From: Ignelater luminosus
Lineage: Eukaryota; Arthropoda; Insecta; Coleoptera; Elateridae
Length of the DNA: 64,000 nucleotides
NCBI GenBank assembly: GCA_011009095.1
Contig: VTPC01004454.1
Location: 59,795 to 123,794 of the forward strand
Reading direction: 5' to 3'
The notes beneath the pieces were generated by a model that was not told where the DNA came from, made no database searches, and was given only the letters and a program-made list of their open reading frames with translations. Positions 36,201 through 48,200 of this stretch are shown in pieces; the first letter of the stretch is position 1, and each line of letters starts with the position of its first letter. Both the position numbers and the translations under genes were made by a program.

Positions 36201-39200
36201 CTACAACACTTGAATAATATGGTCGTTATACGCGTAACCATAGGGATATAACCATACTCATAAAACACTAGTGAATTGTATGGATTTTATGCACTGGCGG
36301 TGATTTGTTGGTTGCCTATTTATAGATATAAACATAATAGAAATTGTTATAATCTCAAACTATTCATTGTTAGAAAAAAAACTTGGACATCGTCTTCAGA
36401 GGATCCTTGTATTCCAGATCTAAAACTCTCTTTGTGAAGATTGTTTACTTTCATTGACTTCTACATATTCAAGAATTTAGACATCGCCTCCCTCAGGGGA
36501 ATCCACCTTCAGATCTTCCTCAGAAGTGTTAGAATCGTAGATAAAACGTCGTATTCGACTCGCACATAATGGGCATTATTCACTCGGATGATTTACACAC
36601 TTGCCTTCGGCTCGTGTGTAAACTTCATCCTCTTGAATAATAGCCTACATTATGTGCTCGTTGAATAATATACTATTATCACGGAAATTTTGTTATGTAA
36701 GACTATGATATTTTTACATATTCAGAGAAAGGAGAAAATTTTATATTAATTTGTCGTACAATAAATCTTCAAAATGATCTGGAAAGTAGATTAAACTTCC
36801 CATCGATTTATGTATAACACAGTATCTTCCATGTTATGTCAATTACGGTAAATCGTTGTAAAATGTATGTATGTACTAGGAACAGATAGCGTCTATTTTT
36901 AAGCTGGATTCTCACCTTGAAATAATTTCTTTTGGGAATTTTACTTTTAAACAAAACTTTTAGCACACCTATTTAGCTTTCCAATGGTAGTTTTGAAACA
37001 AATGTCTACAACATTTTCCAGAACCATCAGGTGCAAATTGGATTTTGACATTGTTTAATAGAGAATTTTATGTGGATCTCAGCAATGTATCACTTCAGAT
37101 ACCTCAAATCATTGTATTCGATTGCTTACATACATCAATCGATGGGAAATATTTTCAAATCATTTTCTAAATTCACTTTATGACAAATGCAAGAAAACTT
37201 GCAGACGACGTCTTTTAGATAAGGAAAATCTAGACGCCATTTTGAATGCCTCCATTGCTTTGGAAAGTCAAAGAACTTTTAGAAAATATTCGTATCTCCT
37301 ATACAGGCCCAACAAAAACGAAACAGACTGAATAACTCCCAAGAAACTAATTTTTCGAAAAAACGCGAAAGTACGTTGATTTGTATTAGAAGGGGGACAG
37401 TTTATGACGGACAATTCAAACCTAAGACTTTAACCCCCTAAGAGATTTAATGGGAAGGGGTTCAAGAGGCACATCATTAGAACTGGTGCACAATCTCTGC
37501 TGCTTGTAGTGCGTCAGCGAGACTGACGATGATACAAGCAGGGGCACTCAGAGAACCTCATCGGTTAAGTTGCTGACAATGTAGTCACTGGACGTTTCCG
37601 CTGCGTAAATAACTGGAATTGCACTGCTACGCAGAATTGTCAGCGTAATTAAAGCTGAGAGCCAATCGTTGAGTTCATTGAGTACCCATTTTTTGTGGTT
37701 TTCTTGTAGGTTTCTTCTGTGTTTGTTTTGCCTTCAGTGACTTTGTTATTACATCTGATTTGGCTCTAAATTATTAATTTTTACTTTGCTTTCGTTTTAT
37801 TAAAGTTTTTAAGAATGTTAATAATTAGAATTGTTTTCAAAATTTCTTGAATTAAACGCTTTAAATGAAATAAAGTATCAATTCTTCTTGTTTATTTACT
37901 TTTCATACCTTTTATCAGTTTAAAGAATATAGCTTGAAATATCTTTTCTTTAATTCATGTTTGTTTACTTTCACTTTTCATTTGCCCAGACCTATTAAGA
38001 GTGGATCGTTTCCAAAGCCCACGCTGGATTAGTTACAATTACTAAGTAAGAAACATTTATAGATTATAAGTAATAAAATCTCCTCTAATTATAAATAGAA
38101 TAAAAAATGTGAAAGAGTGGCACCTGATATCCGTTCAGATCGGTGAAAAATTGGCCTTTGTTCTTTATGTCTGTGTTAATCCTCATAATGAGTTCGAAAT
38201 TTTCAGTTTTTCTAATATCAATTATATTTTGCATTTCCAGACCTACACTATCACCACCTAAAATCATAATAAAAATAAGAGCGGCAATAAGATTAAGAAT
38301 AATAAAGGTGTGTCGACTAAAAATCCGGATAACTTTTCTTATCTGGGAATATTAGCCTTTGCAAACAAGGTTATTCCCTTTCTATATTTTTACAGACATT
38401 AACTTTTAGTTACGACAAAAAGTTTGTCGCCTTTACTGCCTACTAACAGAGAATACGAAACAACCGAATTAATATAGTCGTTGAAGGCTGATTGACGAGT
38501 TTTATATGAAACATGGTAAACGTGGAAAATTATGATATTCTTAAAAAGGTGGTAAACAGATTATCCTGCAATAGCAGAAAAGCTATAAAGGTAACGACAA
38601 GAAAAAAGAAAGAATTTGCAAACGCGGCTATTGGAAATCTTGAACTTTCATCCAAGGAACTTAGAAGGAAGTTCAAAGTTATTCATGAATATTTAGGAAG
38701 AAACTAATAAAAAAAAGCCGGTAATAATAAAAAGAAAATTGGTTCCTAAATACACCAAAAACAATGAACTATTACAGCAAATTCCAGAATTGACGCCAAT
38801 AGATTATACAAGTTTCATAAAACTTTCATGATTTCTTGCAAATTTCTATTTTCACTAATTCATCCGGAAAAATCAAAATAAATATTTCTCGCCAATCTGG
38901 TGTATGTTAAACAAAAAAGAACACAATCTATACTGAGTTGAAAAAAATCTAAACACTCCGAAAATATTTAATTTTTTAATTAAACTTGGAGATAATGTGT
39001 AATTCGTATCAAATTTAGGTACAAGACAAAACAAACAGTACGTAGGACACATTTAACAGAGAAATCTTAATAATTAAACAGGTTTCCAACGGTAGAAATT
39101 TTACAAACCAAAAATTGCAAATGTTTAATTTTGGTCTTTTTGTAAATTAGTATTCAAGCTGATTCGTATAAGAGTACAAGGCTTTACACCATAGATAAAG

Positions 39201-42200
39201 GGGCTCAAAACAAGAAAAAAGGTTTAAATAAACATAGATCTAACGCTTCCTAACATAGACACAAGAGATTTTAGCGCTAACAAACCAATTGTTTTACTTT
39301 CATCTAAATTGTAAATACAAATAACATTTTATAGTAAATGCTCAAAATGAAACCCATTGCACTTGATACACAATTCTGCTCGTCGAATCAGCGATCTTTG
39401 CATTCTCTGAGCAAGATTTAGACAACCACGAATATTATCAGTATGTTGTATTATTTGATCTCACAATTCCTCCCTAAACTCTTCGACGATACACCTTGAA
39501 TTTCAAATGCTCCCAGAAGTAAAAGTCCAATGCATGTAGGTCCGCAGACCTTGGCGGCCAACGCAACGTTCAGATCCATTTCGACCAATCCACCTTCGGG
39601 GATAGCACGCATTTAAATATTCGGTGACTATCCTGCCATAATGCGCTGGTGCACCGTCGTGCATGTACCACCCCTGTTGTCTAATTCCAAGAAGTACATC
39701 TTCCAACAGTGCAGGTACCTGATCTCCAAGAAAGTTTAAATACAACACATTGTCGAGACGGTGTGGTAACTCATATCGACCAATTAAACAATCGCCTACG
39801 ATTCCCATCCACACATTGATGGAAAATGCATGTTGGAAACCGGAAGTAACAAACGCATGAGGATTTTCTTCTGCACATTCATGAAAGTTGTGATAATGTG
39901 TCAGGCCACTTCTCGACAGACTTGCCTCATTTGTGAACAAAACACTAGAAAGGAAATTATTGTCCTGTTCGTTTACATTTAACAACCATCGACAAAAGGT
40001 TATCTTCAGGTTGTAATTCTGTCACACTGCTTAAATGGTAGGGGTGCAGTTGTTGCTGTCTTAAACATCTCCATACCGTGCTTTATGACATACGTGCGGT
40101 GTTTGCTATCCTACGTGTGCTTGTTGTAGGATGATTCTCAACAATTTGAAATATATGATTTTCTATATTAACTGCAAGAGCCCTACGAACAATACCGCGT
40201 TCTTTAGGAGATTGTAGATAGCCTGTTTCTCGAACTTGACGACGGACGGCATAAAACGCGGGTTCATTTGACAACCTTCGTCAAGGAAACCCATCCGAAT
40301 ACAAATGTTATGCTTGTGGTGCATTTCGTCAAAAACGAAAATATCTGCATACTCTACATTAGAAAACATTTTGACAGTAACACTAACAACACCAACGTCT
40401 ATCAAATTTTTGCCGTTACTGTGGTTTGTGGTACAACTCACCCTAAATTAATAATCAGGAATACTAATACACATTATCATAACTAAAAAGTTCGGTATCT
40501 TTGTTAGGAAACGTTAGCGGACCTATGTTTGTATAAACTTTTTTCTTGTTTTGAGCCTCTTGATCTATGGTGTAAAGTCTTGTACTATTATATGAATCAC
40601 CTTGTATAAACTACTTCGAAAAGCCCCTCTGTATAAACAAAACTTAATAACAAATACCTGATGTTTAATTACTGGTAAATACATACAGGGTCGCTAAAAA
40701 GTATGGAAACACGCTACCCCCGCAGAAACGGTGAGTAATACATAAATGAAATTTGGAGAGCTCACAGTAGGTATTTTTTGCCATGTTTAGCAAAGGTAAT
40801 TAGAAACAAATCTTTAATTGTTTTTTCGTACTGCCGCCATATTGAAGTTTTTTAAATAGAACACCCTGTATATGACCCCATATTTGAATGGCAATTTTCA
40901 AGACAAATGCAATGATATAAGGGTTGCTATACTTATCTTACAAAGTTTTGGAGATAATCGCCATTCTTTTGTAAGGGGTTTCACTTTTAAAAAGTATGGA
41001 AACATGCTGTTCCTGCAAGAACGATAAGAGATTGATAAATAAAATTTAAACAGCTGAAAAGCAGGCATTGTTTGCCAGGTTTTGTGAAGAGAATTAAGAG
41101 CAGATCTTCAAATGTTTTTTTGTACAGCCGTAATCTTGAATTTATTTAAATGGATCACCCTGTATATTACCCCATATCTCGATAGGGATATGACTGCCGT
41201 ACGAAAAAACAATTAAAGATTCGTTTTTAATCCCCTTCGCAAAACATGGCAAAAAATACCTGCTTTAAGCTCTCCAAATTTAATTTGTCTATTATGTACT
41301 GTTTTTGCAGGGGCAGCGTGTTTTCATACTTTGTAGCGACTCTGTAGTATGACCTGTTAATTTTTAAATATTTTGTGTTGTAAGTATGATACATATATTC
41401 TGTCGTATAATGAAATATTTAATTTATGTTCTAGTCTTTTCTTTCCTACTAGATGTAAATTATACATTTTAGAGAAATAAAACGTTATTTGTAAGTAATC
41501 AAATCACAAAGATAAGCGTAATAAAATATAAGTAAGTTTACAAAACAAAATATTAATTAATCCCGTCAGTTAATCCAATATTAAAGGTATTTAGCTGCAT
41601 TAAATCGATTCCGCTTAGCTATACAGTAGGATGGAACTTAAAAACGAAGTTTCGAATTTGATTTTGAAATAGTAAAAATTCTTTTCTTTTTTAACTCCAT
41701 ATAACGAAAATATTGTGCTTTTAAATCTCAAATGGTATTTACCGGTGCCGCAAAGCCTCTGAATTTCAAAAAAAAAATGTAAAAAAACAATAATTTCATT
41801 AAAGCTATTTTAAGGTTATCAATAAGTTTATATTATGGAAAACATAAAATAAAGAAGTGTTAGATACCTATAATAAAAAGAATAATTTAGTTTGGATCAC
41901 ATACAAAAGATGATGGCACCTCACTGTGACAATATTTAACCTTAGTCGGTGCAGCGGACATTCAGGCCCGCCCTAGCCACCTGGACGCCCGTGTGCAAAA
42001 CCGACTATGCCGCCCCCGTCCCCATCCTCTGTCCCTGACTAAAACAGCACGAAAGACGACATGAGTTAATTTTAGAAGGCTTGTATTTCGACGGCAGGAA
42101 AAATAACACCATTAGAGTTGAAGAAAAGGGAAAAAGAGTATATCGAAAAATCGTTAAGGAAGAACATGTGGTCTTAGTGCAAAAGCCTGGATCAAAATAT

Positions 42201-45200
42201 ATCGGTCATATCTCACTAGTATCTTCTTTTGCTAATAATATAGCCAATGAAATTCTGGCGTATTTTCAAAATAATAATACTGACATTTCAAATCTGAAGA
42301 TGATTGGGTGCGATGGAACCGCCGTAAATACGGGACGTAAATCTGGTTATCAAACTATTGAAAACAAGACTTAAAAGGCCCTTATAATGGATTATTTACT
42401 TACTACATGCAAATGAGCTTCCCTTCAGGCACTTATTTCAACAACTCGATGGGCAAACTACGGGTTCTAAAAAATTGGCTTAGCCAATAGGAAAACAACA
42501 GGAAAAATGTGAAAATATGAAAATCTAGATTATAAAAAAATTGAATCGCAGCTGCCACACTAATTTTGAGGATTTAAGTACGGACCAGAAGTACTAGTTC
42601 AAAATTTGTCAAACAAAATATTTCCCCAAGACTTAGCGAAAAAGAACGCAGGAAAAATCTCTCACTCTCGTTGGTTAACAACAGCAAATAGAATCTTGCG
42701 TTTATATGTGTCCTGTAAAGTTCCTCCTCTAAATTTACAGGTTCTTGCCGAATATGTTATTAACATTTATAGTCATAAGTGGTTCAACATTATAGTAAAA
42801 CCTTCTTGCAAGGATAGATCTATTCATTTGTGGGAAATGATTAAATGTTCCAGGTACCTGAAAAAAGAGTAGAAAGACATAATCGATCCAGTCATTCAAA
42901 GGAATGCTTTTTTTTTGGCAATCATGAAAATATACTTTTGGCAATGATAACTGATTCCCGGCGACATGTTAGAGAACTTGGGCTTAGGAAGATACTTGCA
43001 GATAGATCCAAGCCTAATAAAAGTGTTACGAGATTCGAAATTTCTCCCCTTAACTTTGAAGCTTCTGAGTATATAGATTTAATAAATTGGAATGATTGTA
43101 AATTGACGGAACCTCCTGTCTTGTCGGACTTATCTGACGAAAAATTGAAAAATATAATGCAAATCAGAGAAACACCAGATTTTCCATATTTTCCTTGTCA
43201 CACTCAGGCAGTGGACAAGTGCGTCAAGATTGTCACGAAAGCCGCGTCAGTCATGTCGGGACCTGAAGCTTGAGATGGTTTTATCTTGGGGAGGTTGAAA
43301 TCTCGCAATGGTATGCCAAAGTTTAACACTAAAAAGGACTATAAACCCGTAGGTTGAATAGCTGATATAACAAAGGGCTGGATAAAGGATGGAACTCGAT
43401 ACGCAGCCACCTCCTCGTAGTGACTTCTGGGTAGTATTTGCTTAATATAAGCAAATATGAGCTAAGAGTTGCGTGTTCTACTTTTCGTTACTTTATATTT
43501 AAATTGTAAAACTTTAACGTCTGTGCGGCACCGGAAAATAACTGAATTAACATAAAAGTTTTTTACTGGTAGTTTAGGCATCCAAAAAGGAAAACAAATT
43601 TTACTATTACACATAAAAAAAAAGTTTTATTTTCACCATATGGTTAAGTTCCACCCTACTATACAGTTCCTGTTTTGCATCATCGATGCAGTTCTTGTAT
43701 AGCAATGCCGTGTAAATTCCAAAGCTAATCTATATGATACTATAAAGTACCGACGCCAAGCAAAAGACGATCGAAAATTGAGCTCGATAACAATTTTCCC
43801 TCTGCATGCTGTTTACTATCAGATTTGACAAGTTTAAACATCAAAATTAATAATCTTGAGAGTTATTGAAATTAATAATGCCTTGCTGTTGCTTATTAAA
43901 CGCGGTTTCGGAAACTTTACTCATATTTCTGATTTGAGCATACAAATTACACGGCAATTATTTGGGTTAATTCGGTTTATTCAAAAACGATTGCGTAATT
44001 ACTACAAAACCTGTTTTATAGCAATTTATAAAAAATAATTGTAAAAACTTGACGAAGATGACGCCGAAGAAATAGAAAATACACTTGGTCATACAAACTC
44101 TGCAAAGAATAAAAAAATAATACGCAGAAACAAGGCAAAAACTATTGCTTTTCACTAATATTTAAATTCTAATTTCGAACTTATAAACTCGTCTTTTGTT
44201 TGGTGTCGGTACTTTGTCTCATAATCAATTGGCTTTGGTAAATTTTAGAGTTCCTACATAATATTAGTTATAAATATAGGAACTCTAGTAAATCGAAATT
44301 GTGACGTCATCTCTTAACTGTAGATGACTCGTATTTGATACAGTTGTACGGCACAGAAACTGTATAGCTACTTCAGAACAAAAAAGGATATGCAAATAAA
44401 GGATTACACGGTTCCCACACCAAACGTAACCATGCAGCCTTTCATTTCCTAGTAATAACTAAGGAGCGGCATGAAATAGTTGATGGCCCCGGAAACTTGT
44501 CCGTATAAGTCACCGCAGTGTATTTAAACACGTTGAGTTTATCGATATTACCGAGACGGACGACTAGACATGTGCAATTCGCGTAGGATAGTGACGTATT
44601 TTCTACAAGATAAGCGCAAGTCAGTGGTGTAACACATTTTCGTTTTATATTTTCAGTTTTAATTATTACAAAGGTGCAAATATGTCATTGTTTTACTATT
44701 ATAAATACGAATTTACAGTTTAAATAAATGAAAATTAATCATAATAAATATTAAATTTGTTAGGGTTTGAAATACTTTATCTCTATTAATACTTTAATGT
44801 AATCATAATACCGTTGTTGTTGGTGGTATGTGAGACACTATGTAGCAATGCAATGACTAGAAGAAAATGACAAGGAAGATGGCGATAATTTTTATTATTG
44901 AATAAAAGTTAATTAAACAAAATTCAAGAAGCTTTTTATTTCTTCGATCCAAAATATTAAGAAAATTAAACGTTAGATAAATGACACTTTAATAATAATG
45001 AAAAAAATTAAGCAAGACCAACGTTATTTAGCGATCGACTCCTTATATCCAAGTGTAATGCATCGCTCATGCTACGTGCATTTATATAGTATTTGGTAAA
45101 CGCTCCGCCACTGGTACGACACGTCACTGATTCTTTTCACGACGCATCAACTATTCTCTGCCGCTCTTTGGAATAACAGACTCGGCAACCTGTACAGTTC

Positions 45201-48200
45201 TACTAGTCTTTAGCTCTACCACAGTTTCTACTGCTTACCATTTGACACAGTGTAAAATAAACTTTTAATAATTGTAAACATAGCCTGTTATACCCTATTT
45301 GTTTAGTTTGCAAGCACAGAGAATTAGTTTCTTAACAATATAAACAAGTTAAGACGTCCCTTCCGTCAGCAATGCGCCAACATTCAAAACTAGCCACTGG
45401 TTAATACCACCAATCTCTGTTAAATAGAAACATCAGAGTAAATAGTATATTTATAGTTTTAATAAAAACGCCCTTATTTATCTGCGTTATCTTAATTGAA
45501 AACGTTTTTATTTATCTGCAGAGAATATATGGATTACAAATTATAGTTATAATAATAACCAATGTAAAAGTAGAACTGTGGGATAATTTACGCAGAACCA
45601 TCTTCAAATGTTTTAAAATTCCAACTACTTCTTGGATGTTTCTTTCCAGCTACATGTATTAAAGAATGACAGCAGATGCACTGTTGGTTTCAAAATGAAC
45701 TTTAATTTTCCCATTGTAATATCTACGTTTAATTTCGGCTAAAATATCTTTACCCATGGATTATTTGACCAATCAAGTTACACTTACATTAGGAATAGTT
45801 GGCCAGTGTCCTAGTCGATTTTGAAACCAATAGTACACAACCCAGTACTGTACGTTCAACATAGTATCTGTTTAAAAACGTTAAAATAACAAGGACAGAA
45901 GTTGTTAAACTTTTTGTGTATAGAATATCTCCGCTAATACTCTGTGCTTGCAAACTGAAAAAATAGGGTATATTCTTGTTTGAGCTTTCTATGTTTGGAG
46001 AATTTGTAACTTTTGATTTGTATTTGCTAATTATTATAGTACAAGCAGAAATTCTATAAAATTATTCTTTCCAGTCAAAAACTGGCAATTAACTGTTAAC
46101 ATGACATTGACATCACTAGTCGCGTCAGTGTTGTAAATCTGACGAATTCGAATATAACCAAAATTATGCTGCAGTAGGGCCAATCACTTGCAGAAATATA
46201 TTACTGCTTCATATGTTTTCTTTGATTTCTAATAAATAGATTGTTTAATCTTAGATTAAACAGATCATTTTCTGTTTAAAACATAATTCTAATTTTCACT
46301 AAAATTAAATCAAATAAAAATTTTAACATAAATTAATAAAGAAAATTATAGGTCATTGCAAAATACCTACAGCATACACATATGGCATTTCATAGGGAAA
46401 GGAATGCACGAGTTGCAAATTAATAATATAAAAGCGTACCACCGTACTTCATAAAGATACTACATAGTAAATACAAAAAGTTTACGTCATTAAAAAGATA
46501 ACCTAGATGTGTAAAATATAGTAGATACAGAATGCTTATATTGTTAAAATGTGATACTTTGTAATAATGTTATAATTCATATTTGCAGAACTGTTATTTA
46601 TCTGTGTTACCTAGTTTGTAATTTGTTTATATGTCAGAATGTCAATTGTGTATAAAAAAATTTGGAAACTTAATAAAACAGTATTAATCATTCACTTGGT
46701 TGTACTCAACAAATGTTGCCGGTAAAGCCTTTTATACCACCTTAAAGAGATTGTGAGGCTGCAATCTCAGCAATACATCATCGCAAGCTTCCGGATCACT
46801 TCCTGAAGTTTGACATAGGTGCTTGATCCAATATCTAAACATACTTTTGAGAGAGGGGACAGTCAAGAGTTTAGTGAAGCTACTAAATAAAAATTTAAAA
46901 TTCAGTTTATTTTTACACCAACGCGAACGCAAACAACAAAATTATTTTAATTGACATGCACATTTTGATTGATGCTCTTTCATACCCAATATAAAAACAC
47001 CAAGAGTCTTGCAAAATTGGAAAGGTTTATTGGAACATCAACCTTTCGCGTAAATTTCGAGATAGTCTTTTAAACCCATTTATATTTCGACGTTATCATG
47101 GTCGAAAACTCCAATTAATGATTAATAAACCGTCTAAACAAATTTTATTTTACACCACAGTTTGTCTATTGACTACATCGTCGAAACATTAGCCAATAGA
47201 TAAACTGTCGTAAAAAATAAAGTTTGTTCCAGCGGCTCATTATCGTTTAATTTCTTGCGTGGGGGAAATGTAGCAAATGTACCCCAACTAAAATCAATAG
47301 AGAGGTTTTGAAATTAATTCAAACAAAAAGTATACACAAATTGGTAGAAAGAGGAAAGTTCAGCGGATTTGCGAGCAAATTTCACAGTAGAGCACTTATA
47401 AGACGTTGATGATTAAAATATACATATATACCAGTTATAGGAAGCAAGGGATACGTTGCTTATTATTATGTTACTTTATACCAGTATGAATGTGTTTGTT
47501 ACTACTAAATTACTTATTCTGTATCTCTGTTAAATAATTAATAAACCTTTAAGTTTGTCCGGCTTTTTAGTTGATACTTTCTTAATTTCTGTAAATCAAA
47601 TCAATGTAGATTACCTGTTGTGTTATATACAATGACTGTATGTTCAACATATGGCAGTTGTACAGTAATTAATGATAACAGAGGTCCTTTGACAATTTTT
47701 ACTGCTGGTGCATTTATTTCTATCGGTTCAGCTGATTGTCTTGGTAAAAAAGTATAAGGTCCACTGCTTTTTGATGAATATCTGATGCAATTATAATGTT
47801 ACATGGTTTTTGTTCAAGTTAAAAGTTATTCCTTACCTAGCAAATTCCAGATGTATGGGCATGCGATAATCATCAATAGAAATACCATTTAAAATACCCC
47901 TTTTACTAAAATACACTATGATACGATCATTGCCAATTTTAAATTTATCTGAAGAGTTTAAAGGTACTGCGGTTGTTTTGAAAACAGAATGTTCCTCTTC
48001 ATTAGACTGGGCGTTTAAAATATTTATGAGAGAGTATGCGGTTTTCCTACAAAATTGTACCGTATGCATAAAAAATTTTCTTAACAAGTAACCTATGGAA
48101 ACGAAATGATGTGTTTGTGATTAATCCTTTCAGATAGTTACATAGATTGTCATTTTCATTTTAAGTTTTACAAGCTATCAAACCGCGATTTATTGGTTAA

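Larger units (their letters stand above)
34708..38123. other. intron 13 of gene 2
   Basis: 3.4 kb. It contains a short open frame at 34878-35051 that I do not recognise, a foldback arm at 35395-35493, a solitary palindrome arm at 35779-35931, a long hairpin at 36558-36661 and a 40-base hairpin at 37501-37540. Confidence 0.6.
38258..47614. other. intron 12 of gene 2, 9.4 kb
   Basis: The longest intron. It holds the DNA elements at 39152-40606, 40684-41344, 41624-43661, 43743-44237 and 45291-45970 and a stem-loop at 47145-47220. A 65-codon open frame at 38513-38707 is lysine-rich ([13 protein letters not shown]) and unassigned. 44240-45290 and 45971-47140 show nothing I can support. Confidence 0.65.

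Noticed and set aside
46732..46932. 66-codon minus-strand open frame
   Set aside because: No motif, neighbour exon or repeat family supports it.
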